DNA from: Poindextera sp041691315
GTDB taxonomy: Bacteria; Pseudomonadota; Alphaproteobacteria; Caulobacterales; Caulobacteraceae
Direction of reading: 5' to 3'
Assembly: GCA_041691315.1 (NCBI GenBank)
Contig: JBEPUW010000010.1
Coordinates: 1-64,000, forward strand
Length of the DNA: 64,000 nt
A program made the translations under genes and the position numbers. Below are positions 26,875 to 35,008 of this stretch, piece by piece. The notes beneath the pieces were generated by a model that was not told the DNA's origin, did no database searches, and saw nothing but the letters and a program-made list of their open reading frames with translations. Position 1 is the first letter of the stretch. Each line of letters starts with the position of its first letter.

Positions 26875-27484
26875 GTGTCCCCATCGATCGCCGCCGCTCT
26901 GCCAGCTTTACAATCTAAGGCCCTACAAACTTTGACCTCTCGATCGCCCTGCCCCGTGGCGACCTACCGCGCCATTCGCCGAAGCGTTAGCGCAGGTGAC
27001 CTCACGGCCGATGAGGCAGAGCCGTCCCGCCGCCGATTCAACGCCTACTATGGCGTTCGAAGGAACGCGGCGTGGCGATCCCAATTCTACGACCGGTTCG
27101 AAGCGGCCAAGGTCTCGGTGCTCAGCATCGAGGACCTCTTCGAAGAGACGCTCTTGGGGATTTACACCGACACTGGACGGGTCGAGGCATCATTTGCGAG
27201 CAAGCTCGTCGCGACGCTACGACCCGGGGCTCCGATTATCGACAGTGTTTTGCGCAAATGGCTTTTGCGGAGCAGTACGCCGCCGCCGTTTGGTGGCGGT
27301 GTCAGCGTGGCGGTGGCCTATTTTCGATGGCTTCACGACCAATTCGAAGCGACGGTGGCGACCGCGCCGGCGCGTGAGTGGAACCGCGTCTTCGAGGCTC
27401 ATTTTCCGGGGGGGGGGCGGCGAGGAGCCTGTCTCGCCGGTAAAGCAGCTCGATTTCCTAATCTGGGCCGGCGCGGACCGTTAG
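26875..27484 (+). pseudogene. Unknown protein, reading frame broken at a G10 tract
   Basis: A protein of about 200 residues lying alone on the plus strand inside the Dpd locus. The GTG at 26875 is chosen as start because a GGAG sits 7 bases upstream. The frame is well formed (YRAIRRSVSAGDLTADEAEP, then SFASKLVATLRPGAPIIDSV) up to a run of ten G at 27408-27417. Beyond it the current frame gives arginine/glycine-rich nonsense, while the next frame gives EEPVSPVKQLDFLIWAGADR and a stop at 27484, which overlaps the queC stop. With nine G the gene would be whole. I do not recognise the family. It could be an immunity or accessory factor of the Dpd system; only the location suggests this. Confidence 0.6.
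27408..27417 (+). repeat. G10 homopolymer inside a coding frame
   Basis: Ten consecutive G residues sit near the 3' end of the gene at 26875. A change to nine (or twelve) would join the two reading-frame segments. This is a classical slipped-strand phase-variation site in form, and also a classical place for base-calling error. Confidence 0.9.
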
Positions 27485-28185
27485 GAGGCGGTCGCGACCC
27501 AAGCCGTGTAGCCGCCGGCGCGTAGCTCGCAAGCCGGGCAGGTTCCGCAGCCAAATCCCCAGGGATGGCGGTGGGATCGGTCGCCTTGGTAACAGGTGTG
27601 GGAATGCTCGATGATAAGATCCACGAGCCCCTGACCGCCCAGCGCCTCGGCGAGCGCCCAGGTCTGGGCCTTGTCGATCCACATCAGCGGAGTGTCGATG
27701 ACGAAGCGCTTTTCCATGCCGAGGTTGAGGGCCACCTGAAGAGCCTTGACGGTGTCGTCGCGGCAGTCGGGGTAGCCCGAAAAGTCAGTTTCGCAGACCC
27801 CTGTGACCAGGTGTTTGATCTCGCGCCTGTACGCGACCGCGCCGGCGTAGGTCAGGAAAAGTAGGTTTCGCCCAGGGACGAACGTGTTCGGCAGTCCGCT
27901 TTCCGCGAAGGCGATGGCCGCGCCTGTCGTCAGTGCTGTATCGCTGATAGCGCCAAGCGACGTGAGGTCGAGCACGTGATCCTCTCCCAGCTTTGCGGCC
28001 CACGGCGCCGAAAGTGCTCGCACCTTCTCGAGGAACCTCAACCTGACTTCGAGTTCAACGCGATGGCGCTGGCCATAGTCGAACCCGATGGTCTCAACCC
28101 GGTCAAACCGTTCAAGGGCCCAGGTCAGGCAAGTGGCCGAGTCTTGGCCCCCCGAGAAAAGGACAAGAGCTGAAGTACCGGTCAT
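27481..28185 (-). CDS. queC: QueC, 7-cyano-7-deazaguanine (preQ0) synthase
   Basis: A 234-residue ATP-dependent enzyme that converts 7-carboxy-7-deazaguanine to preQ0 with ammonia. The PP-loop is LFSGGQDSATCL at the N-terminus, and the zinc site is formed by a cysteine near the C-terminus (EHSHTCYQGD) and CGTCPAC. The start at 28185 overlaps the queD stop by one base (TGATG). It is the last gene of the seven-gene modification operon and provides the base that DpdA inserts into DNA. A folE gene is not present in the window, so the first step presumably uses the chromosomal enzyme. Confidence 0.95.
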   Translation of the reverse strand: MTGTSALVLFSGGQDSATCLTWALERFDRVETIGFDYGQRHRVELEVRLRFLEKVRALSAPWAAKLGEDHVLDLTSLGAISDTALTTGAAIAFAESGLPNTFVPGRNLLFLTYAGAVAYRREIKHLVTGVCETDFSGYPDCRDDTVKALQVALNLGMEKRFVIDTPLMWIDKAQTWALAEALGGQGLVDLIIEHSHTCYQGDRSHRHPWGFGCGTCPACELRAGGYTAWVATAS

Positions 28186-28556
28186 CACGCTGCCTCCGCG
28201 CCGTAGTAGCTGCACGCGCCGTTGTCACTGTCCCGGCGCACGGTCACCCGCCACAGGTTCGGACAGACCGGCATGAGTTTCCGCCAGATCCACGAGGAGA
28301 GATTTTCCATCGTCGCCGGACCGAGATCGTTGATCTCATCAAGAAACCGATGGTCGAGCCCGTCGCGCGCCTCGTCTAACGCGCGGTCGAGGAGCCCGAG
28401 ATCGACAACCATTCCCGTCACGGAGTCGGCCCTGCCGCGCACCACGACTTCGGCGCGATAAGAGTGGCCATGTATCCGTCGGCTGGGGTCGGCATCGACA
28501 CTGCGCTCCAGGGTATGGGCCGCGTCGAACCGAAATTCCTTGCTCAGTTCGTGCAT
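28185..28556 (-). CDS. queD: QueD, 6-carboxytetrahydropterin synthase
   Basis: A 123-residue enzyme that turns dihydroneopterin triphosphate into 6-carboxytetrahydropterin, the second step towards preQ0. The zinc ligands are visible as FDAAHTL and RIHGHSY, and the catalytic Asp-His pair follows in LDHRFLDEINDLGPATMENL, with the substrate-binding glutamate near the end. The start is placed at 28556, giving MHELSKEFRF; the frame stays open for a further 83 codons upstream but those lie inside queE. One-base TGATG junctions link it to queE upstream and queC downstream. Confidence 0.95.
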   Translation of the reverse strand: MHELSKEFRFDAAHTLERSVDADPSRRIHGHSYRAEVVVRGRADSVTGMVVDLGLLDRALDEARDGLDHRFLDEINDLGPATMENLSSWIWRKLMPVCPNLWRVTVRRDSDNGACSYYGAEAA

Positions 28557-29188
28557 CAGCGAATGCCCATGAATTTGTGCGTCTGCAGAGACAGGCGCCA
28601 CTGGGGATGTTCCAGGCAGTAAGCGATCGCTGCCTGGGTGTTGGCTTCGAGGTCCGGTCCGTCCATTGGCTGCAGAAGGTGATGGCCGAAGGCGAGCCCT
28701 TCGAATTGGCCGGGATCGACGCCTTCTTGCGGGAAGACCAGTTTGAGTTCGTGTCCTGAAGTCTGGGTCAGTTTGGTGGAGCCCTTGGGGCTCACGGTGA
28801 CCCAATCGATTGTTGGCGGCGCGCTCAGGGTGCCGTTTGTTTCGAGGGCGATCTCGAAATCGCGAGCGTGGAGGGCGGTGATGAGCTGCTCATCGACCTG
28901 CAGGAGCGGTTCTCCGCCCGTGAGCACCGCGAAGCGCTGGCCGCCGGCGCCTCGCCAGCTCGTGGATATCGCGTCGCTGAGCGCCTCTGCGGTCGTAAAG
29001 CGACCTCCGCCATCGCCGTCGACGCCAACGAAATCTGTGTCGCAGAAACGGCAGTCCGCAGTCGACCGGTCGCGCTCCCTTCCGCTCCACAGGTTACATC
29101 CGGCAAACCGGCAGAAGACGGCGGGTCGACCCGCGTGGCGGCCTTCTCCCTGAAGCGAATAGAACATCTCTTTGACGGCGTAGGTCAC
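28556..29188 (-). CDS. queE: QueE, 7-carboxy-7-deazaguanine synthase (radical SAM)
   Basis: A 210-residue radical SAM enzyme that contracts 6-carboxytetrahydropterin to 7-carboxy-7-deazaguanine. The cluster cysteines are Cys26-X4-Cys31-X14-Cys46-X2-Cys49, the QueE variant with an insertion in the CxxxCxxC motif. MFYSLQGEG at the N-terminus and TGGEPLLQ in the middle are family signatures. It lies one base before the end of the first dpdB copy and overlaps queD by one base. It acts with QueD and QueC to supply preQ0 in the cytoplasm for DpdA. Confidence 0.95.
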   Translation of the reverse strand: MTYAVKEMFYSLQGEGRHAGRPAVFCRFAGCNLWSGRERDRSTADCRFCDTDFVGVDGDGGGRFTTAEALSDAISTSWRGAGGQRFAVLTGGEPLLQVDEQLITALHARDFEIALETNGTLSAPPTIDWVTVSPKGSTKLTQTSGHELKLVFPQEGVDPGQFEGLAFGHHLLQPMDGPDLEANTQAAIAYCLEHPQWRLSLQTHKFMGIR

Positions 29189-29189
29189 G

Positions 29190-30275
29190 TCAAGCGGCCC
29201 TCGCTTGGGCGGCCAACGCGGTCTTGATGACTTGGAGAAGATAGAACGTCAGTTGACGGACATCTGCCGGCACGTTCTGAAGTCCATTCCAGCGTCGGCG
29301 CTCGGACCCGAAGTCCCATTCGCCCTCCGACCAGGCTGTCTTGCCTTTCAGGAGCCGCAGGCCCTTGGCGAATTCATCGCGGGTTTCGGCGCCGATTACA
29401 CCATTGAGATAGTCCATGACATAGCCCAGCGCGACGATGCCGGTCCCATGGATCAGCCGGGAGTCCTTCGGGGTCTTGTTGTCCCAATCGGTGGCGAAAA
29501 CCGTTCTTACAGCGTGCCAATATTCGCTGATCAGGCTGACCCCCTTGTCGAGCAGCAGGGCGTCATCGCCGGCGTAGAGCCGCAATGCGCCGTCGCTGAG
29601 CGAGTTCATGATCACACGCTGCAGAACGGTGTCGCGGATCACGCCCTTCGGGTTGGTCTGCTGCTTGATCAGCGCCTTCAGGGCCGAGCCAGTCCGATAG
29701 TTCAACGCTTCGGTCAGCAACGCGGCCTGGGAGCGGTTGGACATCCTGGGCGGCAGATCACCAACCTGGGGCAGGAGCTCATAAACCAGCGCCTTGGGGA
29801 GCGGCCGGGTGTTGTTGATCAGGATGAACTGCCTTTGCAATTCCTCCTCGGTCTCGCAAAGGAAGCCCGACACCAGGACTTCAAAGTCGCGGCCGTGCAA
29901 GCCGGCGAGGGCTGTGAACCTCTGCTGACCGTCGACGATCCACCCAGGAGGGCCATCAGTCACGTCGATAACGAGCCGGCGCGAGGGCGCGCCGGGTCGG
30001 GCAGGGGGCTCGAGATGCGCCTTGCCCAGGAACGCAACGACAATGGGATTTGGGAGGATGGCGCTCGGCTTTTCCAGATAGTCTCGGATCTCGCGGATGT
30101 GGGCCGCGATCTGAGGGCGTTGGAAACCGGTCAGCATGCCGCCGCCATCGCGGCCAGCGCGTTCGATGCGGGCGATCTGCGAGATGTCGGCCGCCTTCGC
30201 GACGAACGAGAACACCGTCATGTCGGGGTTTTGGACCGGCGTCAGGGCATTGAAGTAGAGAAGTGACTTGCTCAT
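29190..30275 (-). CDS. dpdB: DpdB-like DGQHR-domain protein, copy 1
   Basis: A 361-residue member of the DGQHR (ParB-related) family, with DGQQR at residues 115-119 and the following QFILINNTRPLP that typifies DndB/DpdB-like proteins. DpdB works with the transglycosylase DpdA to insert preQ0 into DNA, and ATPase activity has been assigned to the family. The stop codon lies one base from the queE start and the start overlaps the dpdA stop by four bases. A second, diverged copy lies on the other side of dpdA (31555-32694), which is unusual. The motif has Q in place of H, shared by both copies. Confidence 0.87.
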   Translation of the reverse strand: MSKSLLYFNALTPVQNPDMTVFSFVAKAADISQIARIERAGRDGGGMLTGFQRPQIAAHIREIRDYLEKPSAILPNPIVVAFLGKAHLEPPARPGAPSRRLVIDVTDGPPGWIVDGQQRFTALAGLHGRDFEVLVSGFLCETEEELQRQFILINNTRPLPKALVYELLPQVGDLPPRMSNRSQAALLTEALNYRTGSALKALIKQQTNPKGVIRDTVLQRVIMNSLSDGALRLYAGDDALLLDKGVSLISEYWHAVRTVFATDWDNKTPKDSRLIHGTGIVALGYVMDYLNGVIGAETRDEFAKGLRLLKGKTAWSEGEWDFGSERRRWNGLQNVPADVRQLTFYLLQVIKTALAAQARAA

Positions 30276-31558
30276 GGCTGCCGGAATTCGCTGAGGTGGG
30301 TGTGAAAGACGTGGAGATTATGGATTCCGCGACGCTTGTTGCGGTTCGAGGTGCGGAAGATCAGCGCCTCGACGCCGGCCTCGCGGCAGACCCTGCAGCC
30401 ACAGTGTTCCCAAGGCCGATCCGTCAATGTGCTGGCGTAGACCTTGCGCTGCCTGGCGGCGGCATCGGCGCGGCGGCTGGGCGAGACTTCCTCGTCCCAA
30501 TTGAGCGCGGCCCAGTAATCCATCACCGCGTCCAGCCCTTGATCGAGGGATAGGTTGCCGGCGGCGTAGGCGCGAACGCCGTTCAATGCCGCGTCCTCAA
30601 GCAGGCGCACGTCTTCCTGGTTGAGGCTGCCCTCAAGCGCCTTCTGCTTTAGTTTGTTGTTCTCAGTCGCTTGGGGGATGCGGATCGCGGTGTAGTAGGA
30701 GAGGTCGCCGTCTGGGGTCCGCATCCAGTAGTTTTTCTTCGCGTCCTTGAAAGCACGCAGGAGAGGGGAGGTGGTATCGAAGCTGGTGACGCCGAACTCC
30801 TCTAGGGACGCCAACTCCTCGATCTTTCCAAAGCCGAGCAGATGCAGACGAACCCGGGCCGGTAGGGCGTCACGTAACGCGGCCAAAACGCGCCGGATCT
30901 GGTCGATCTTCAACGGCACCGTGCCGCCGATCGCGAGATAGTCGTAGCCCATGTCCGCGAGACTTTGTGCAGCCTGCGCCATGCTGGCGCCTGACCAACC
31001 TTGGATCACCCCCATCGGCGTGAAGCCGCCGCCAAGCCGTCCGCCGGCGTGATAGAACTCCGCGGCATTTTGAAGGGTGATCTCGTAGCGTTTGCGGACA
31101 TCATCTGGGACGTCGGCTAGAGAGCGATCGACGCCAGGCTCGTCAAAATCGAAGATCAGGTGGTCGGGCGAGCAGCCGTGCGTGAACCCGCCGTCCGCGT
31201 AGAATTCCGCGGTGTCGTCGGCGCTGTAGGGTGGCTCGGGCAGGTTGCGATAGGTGAAGGCGCCGCAATCTCCCATCATCATGCTGTCGGGAAAGCGACT
31301 TTCCGGATACCGCAGGAACCGGCGCGCGCCCTCCCTGCGAAAGCGCATCAATTGGGCTTCGGAGTATTTTCCGGGGTGACGGGCGTCGCCCACGATGCCG
31401 CGGGAAACAAGAATGCCGTCATAGGGAGCGTCGTCGAGAAACTCGTGGGGATATTGATCGTCTCGATGGATGGTCCGGCCGACCCCGTTCCGGTCGGCCA
31501 GGAAATCATAGGCCGGGTCGATCGTGTCGAGGCTGTCGGCGAAGATGAACCGCATCAC
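30272..31558 (-). CDS. dpdA: DpdA, DNA guanine transglycosylase for 7-deazaguanine insertion
   Basis: A 428-residue relative of tRNA-guanine transglycosylase that exchanges guanine in DNA for preQ0. The active-site aspartates are probably Asp97 (MMGDCGAF) and the nucleophile Asp261 (FDTTSP). The zinc site is Cys386-X-Cys388-X2-Cys391 with a histidine at 413 or 416. The substrate loop GVIQGWSG is also TGT-like. Sequence such as NLHVFHTHL at the C-terminus and the RxxxR-rich DNA face distinguish it from tRNA enzymes, and its context with dpdB, dpdC and queCDE confirms the DNA role. Overlaps of four bases link it to a dpdB copy on each side. Confidence 0.93.
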   Translation of the reverse strand: MMRFIFADSLDTIDPAYDFLADRNGVGRTIHRDDQYPHEFLDDAPYDGILVSRGIVGDARHPGKYSEAQLMRFRREGARRFLRYPESRFPDSMMMGDCGAFTYRNLPEPPYSADDTAEFYADGGFTHGCSPDHLIFDFDEPGVDRSLADVPDDVRKRYEITLQNAAEFYHAGGRLGGGFTPMGVIQGWSGASMAQAAQSLADMGYDYLAIGGTVPLKIDQIRRVLAALRDALPARVRLHLLGFGKIEELASLEEFGVTSFDTTSPLLRAFKDAKKNYWMRTPDGDLSYYTAIRIPQATENNKLKQKALEGSLNQEDVRLLEDAALNGVRAYAAGNLSLDQGLDAVMDYWAALNWDEEVSPSRRADAAARQRKVYASTLTDRPWEHCGCRVCREAGVEALIFRTSNRNKRRGIHNLHVFHTHLSEFRQP

Positions 31559-32694
31559 GCCACCTTCGCGAAGGCGTACTGGCGATCCAGACGGGCCAGG
31601 TGGTTGGAGAGCAGCTTGATGTCACGCGGAAGGTTTTGAATTTCGTTCCAGTCCCGCTGAAGTTCAGCCCATCGGCCGGACGTCCAACGGCAGTGCGGCG
31701 CGATCCGGCTGAGCGCGTCGTAGGCGTGAGCATGGAGGTCTGCTCCCGGCGCAGCACGCGACATGATCCTATCCATCAGGAGACTCATCGCCTCGATGCC
31801 CGCCGAGTGCATGAGGCGGCTCTCGGTGGCCGGCAGGCCCCACGCCTCGGGGAAAGCCGACTTCGCGGCGCCCCAGTAGCCGACGAGCATGCGATACATT
31901 CCGTCTACGTCGGCCTGCACGTCCCCGTGCGCCTTAAGGGGAGCGAGGGCACCAAGTGTCCCGCCGATGCTGAGACGGATCGCCTTGATGAGCGCTGAGT
32001 CGATCACGACAGCGCTCGCCTGCTCCTCCGACACTCGACGTATGAGTCCGCGGAAAGGCGAATCTGATGACGACTGCAGCCTGTGCACGAGAAGGCTCGG
32101 AATTTTTCGCGCTGTCAGGTCACGCGGGAACAGCGCGTCGACCTCAGGCAGGAGTTCGTTGATTAGCCTGGGGTCGAGCGGCTTGGCCTTGTTGACCAGG
32201 ATGAACTGCTCGCGATGGACCGCGAGTTCCTCTGAGACAAACGCCACGACAGGAACGGGGAAGGTCTTGTCCTTAGCCTGCGACAAGGCAATGGACCGCT
32301 GCTGACCATCGACAATCCAAGCTGCGCGCGAGCCGTCGAGGGGCAGGGGAATCCTTAGGGTGCCAGCCTCCGAAACGCGAAGGTCGCCATCAGGCCGCTC
32401 GCCGCGAGCAGCTGTAAACCGCGCGCGGGGTGAGATCGCCAAGATGATCGAGTTGGGAAACAGAACCGGTCCCTGATCCAGGAAGTCTGTGATCGATTGG
32501 ACGTGGCTCTTGATGCCTTTTCGTTGGAAGCCTTGCAGCGACCCTTCAGCGTCTCGATGCACCCTGGAGATTTCGGCGATCTTGAGCAGGTCCGCGCCGG
32601 CGACGAAGAAGGCGTATATCGCCTTGTCCGCTTGAGTGGTGCGGACCGCTCGGACAGCAAGCACCGGCTCGGATGTCTTTCGAGGGCGCGTCAT
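31555..32694 (-). CDS. dpdB: DpdB-like DGQHR-domain protein, copy 2
   Basis: A 379-residue paralogue of the protein at 29190-30275, with DGQQR at 129-133, QGFQR near 54 and FILVNKAKPLDPRLINELLP after the motif. The two copies share length and layout but differ widely in sequence, so this is an old duplication or recruitment rather than a recent repeat. Flanking dpdA with two dpdB copies suggests a heteromeric partner for the transglycosylase, an inference. ATGA overlaps join it to dpdC upstream and dpdA downstream. Confidence 0.87.
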   Translation of the reverse strand: MTRPRKTSEPVLAVRAVRTTQADKAIYAFFVAGADLLKIAEISRVHRDAEGSLQGFQRKGIKSHVQSITDFLDQGPVLFPNSIILAISPRARFTAARGERPDGDLRVSEAGTLRIPLPLDGSRAAWIVDGQQRSIALSQAKDKTFPVPVVAFVSEELAVHREQFILVNKAKPLDPRLINELLPEVDALFPRDLTARKIPSLLVHRLQSSSDSPFRGLIRRVSEEQASAVVIDSALIKAIRLSIGGTLGALAPLKAHGDVQADVDGMYRMLVGYWGAAKSAFPEAWGLPATESRLMHSAGIEAMSLLMDRIMSRAAPGADLHAHAYDALSRIAPHCRWTSGRWAELQRDWNEIQNLPRDIKLLSNHLARLDRQYAFAKVA

Positions 32695-33647
32695 GTTGCC
32701 TCCGGAACACGGGTGACGGACCTAAAGAGCCGAGCGAACCGCCCTTGCTCACAGGCGATCCCATCAGCGTCGCGAAGCTGACGGAGCAGCGCCGAGGCGC
32801 TAGACTTCGGGCCTACGCGCTCCCGGATTAGAGCAAGCAGTTCGGCGTCCGTGCGTTGGGCGCGAGCGGGCTTAGACGGCGCAGTGACAGATTCAAGATG
32901 CACTCGAATCGCAGCGGCCTCTGCTTCTTGGCTTTGAGGCGCGTCCGCGATGTGATCGACGAAATGAAGAAGCGCGCGTTGGGCAAAATCTGAGCGTGTA
33001 CCGGGGACCAGGGCATCCAAGCGTTGGTCGTAGGGGACAATCGTCTCATGAAGACGTTGAGGCAGCGCCCGTGACAGGTTCTCCCCAAAAATCCGGACCC
33101 GCTGGAGGACTCTAGGCCCCGCTGCCGCGAGACTGGCGCCCGCCAATTCAGCGTAAGGCTTTGTCATGGCGATGAGGATCCGACCGCGTCCGCCAATCCC
33201 AACCGCATCCCAGGCGACGGAAAACTCACCGGCCATTAGGCTTGCGAACCACGCTGCGGGATTGAACTCTCCTTGGGACCGATCGGCGATCGACTCGGGG
33301 GTGTTCTTGCTGACAGTCAGTCCGTAGGCCGGCGCCATTACATTAGCCGGCACCAGGCCGAGGCCAGCCGACAACACATAGAGGGGGCACTGCGCTTGCT
33401 TTGCAGCAGCCTTTGCCAAGCCGAAAGCTCTGCCTGCATATAGGTCGCCCACTCGAGTTTCTGCGGGGAGGACGGATACGATCCGCTGCCATGCCGCTTC
33501 CAACTCATGCTGAGGCTGTTTGTCGAGGGCGGCGGGTGTTGCGCCAGCACCGACATTTACGCGCTTCTGTTGTGCGCAGATTGTAACGACCGCAGCGATC
33601 GAGAATTGCCCGGGTTTTCCTGCCGACGATGGCGCGGTGTCTGGCAT
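32691..33647 (-). CDS. dpdC: DpdC-like protein, preQ0-to-amide modification enzyme
   Basis: A 318-residue protein whose first 170 residues contain VTICAQQKR, GDLYAGRAF and YVLSAGLGLVPANVMAPAYG, the pattern of the DUF328/YaaA-related group to which DpdC belongs. DpdC converts preQ0 in DNA to 7-amido-7-deazaguanine. The remainder (from about residue 190) is helical and lacks recognisable motifs. The start at 33647 (MPDTAPSSAG) is preferred; a longer frame begins at 33707 but runs into a pair of palindromes that look regulatory. It heads the dpdC-dpdB-dpdA-dpdB-queE-queD-queC operon. Identity is moderate because sequence similarity is distant. Confidence 0.65.
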   Translation of the reverse strand: MPDTAPSSAGKPGQFSIAAVVTICAQQKRVNVGAGATPAALDKQPQHELEAAWQRIVSVLPAETRVGDLYAGRAFGLAKAAAKQAQCPLYVLSAGLGLVPANVMAPAYGLTVSKNTPESIADRSQGEFNPAAWFASLMAGEFSVAWDAVGIGGRGRILIAMTKPYAELAGASLAAAGPRVLQRVRIFGENLSRALPQRLHETIVPYDQRLDALVPGTRSDFAQRALLHFVDHIADAPQSQEAEAAAIRVHLESVTAPSKPARAQRTDAELLALIRERVGPKSSASALLRQLRDADGIACEQGRFARLFRSVTRVPEAT

Positions 33648-33698
33648 GAATAACTGCGTCCCAAAATGACGTTCGCCGTTCCGGCTCCGATGTGGCGA

Positions 33699-33729
33699 AC
33701 CCCACATGTTGGGGTGCTGACACTGTCAG
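33699..33729. promoter_or_regulatory. Two adjacent palindromes upstream of dpdC
   Basis: ACCCCA-CATGT-TGGGGT (33699-33715) is followed directly by CTGACACTGTCAG (33717-33729), both perfect inverted repeats. They lie 50-80 bases before the dpdC start, at the head of the seven-gene modification operon, and could be operators. No clear -35/-10 pair was found next to them. Confidence 0.5.
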
Positions 33730-34066
33730 TCACTAATTATAGACGTTAGCATAAAACGTGATTCCCGAGTTAGCCCCAAGGCGCCTTTTGGAAAAATTAG
33801 TCCCATTAACTGCGGGCGTAGAGAATCGGGACAGCCCCGGGGCGCAGATAATGGGATGGCGCAGCCGAACTGGGCGGACTCGCCAACGTGTTCCTAACCG
33901 CACATCGCGCTAGCGGGGGTCCTGCCGCCCCGAGGGGACTGGCTGCGGGCTGTCTGAAGTGGCCAAGCCAGCCAGAGGGGCGGTGCCCGAAAAATTTTCC
34001 CCCCACAGGTTGCGACGCCGCTTTCTATGGCTAAGCTTTTTATCATTAGGTGGAAAAGAGTCGCCC
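33730..34066. other. Non-coding stretch between divergent dpd and HNH operons
   Basis: About 340 bases with no supported gene. The left third is AT-rich compared with the surroundings (around CACTAATTATAGACG) and the right part contains AAAAATTTTCCCCCC. It marks a fall in GC content that continues through the HNH and DGQHR genes and probably a junction between acquired modules. A promoter for the HNH gene must lie here but I cannot place it. Confidence 0.5.
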
Positions 34067-35008
34067 GTGGATCCCAGCAAGGCAGTTTTGGCCCGCAGGT
34101 ACGCCTTCGCAGAGGGGGATGCCAAAAAGGCCGAGGAATGGGGAGAACAACTGTGGCTCAAGTTGAGGATCTTTTTCCCGTCCGCGGCGCCCAAAATTCT
34201 CAAAGCACCCGACACCTTTGAGTACCTCAACGATCGCCTGACAAACTACGTGCACAGCCGATTGGTCGTCCGGGGCTGCCAAATCATGAAGGCGATGGCG
34301 GAGCTACCAGAGGACGCCATTGAGTTGGCCCTCAGCGACGCAGTCGAAGACGTTCTAGACCTTACCGAGACCGACCGCCTGGATATTGCCTGGCTTCTGA
34401 TGCGTATTTGCGGAAGAGCGAACACCAACAAGGGTTCTGCACCCACTAAAGCGCAAAGCGCCGCCATCACCCAGTTCGCTTACGAAAACGGTCACCGCTG
34501 CTATTTGTGCGGCGACAACCTTGTCTTCACGAGGGTCGCAAACGAGGAGTTCGCAAAGGGCACGGCTCGCGACACGTCGGTGGTCGAATTTGACCTCGAC
34601 GGCGCACCAGTTCCGCACCGGCGGGCGTTCGAGATCGAACACATCTTCCCCCAAAAGCGAGGCGGCGGCCGCAGTCGTCGCAACCTTGCCGCCTGCTGTG
34701 AAGCCTGCAACAAATACAAAGACGTTCTGCTCAGCTTCGCTGATCTGTCGATCGAGACTATGATCACGTCGTCCACCGATCCCGAAAAGCTCACCAAATT
34801 GTTCGGGGGCAAACAGCGCTTCGCGTTGCTATGGCGCCAGAACGGCAATTGCGGCGCCTGTAGTGGGCCGTTTCATAACGCCCACGATGAGCGGCTTCTG
34901 CTCCGTCGTAGGAATTTGGACGACAGTTTTCATTTCCACAATGTTGAGATCATCTGCGGCGACTGCGATGACCTAAACGCTACCGATAGGATTGAATTAC
35001 GTGCATAG
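34067..35008 (+). CDS. HNH endonuclease
   Basis: A 313-residue protein with an HNH nuclease domain in its middle: CYLCG, then EIEHIFPQKRGGGRSRRNL (the catalytic His pair region) and CCEACNKYKD, with paired cysteines for the structural zinc. A second cysteine set (CGACSGPF and CGDCDD) near the C-terminus may form another zinc site. The GTG at 34067 (VDPSKAVLARRY) is preferred over an upstream ATG at 33959 because a GGAAAAGAG lies just before it and the upstream part has unusual composition. It overlaps the DGQHR gene downstream. Codon use is lower in GC than in the dpd genes, a sign of separate origin. Confidence 0.8.
   Translation: MDPSKAVLARRYAFAEGDAKKAEEWGEQLWLKLRIFFPSAAPKILKAPDTFEYLNDRLTNYVHSRLVVRGCQIMKAMAELPEDAIELALSDAVEDVLDLTETDRLDIAWLLMRICGRANTNKGSAPTKAQSAAITQFAYENGHRCYLCGDNLVFTRVANEEFAKGTARDTSVVEFDLDGAPVPHRRAFEIEHIFPQKRGGGRSRRNLAACCEACNKYKDVLLSFADLSIETMITSSTDPEKLTKLFGGKQRFALLWRQNGNCGACSGPFHNAHDERLLLRRRNLDDSFHFHNVEIICGDCDDLNATDRIELRA

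Noticed and set aside
26996..27484. Separate gene in the second frame at 27 kb
   Set aside because: Only its last 25 codons are meaningful; they are the displaced end of the gene starting at 26875.
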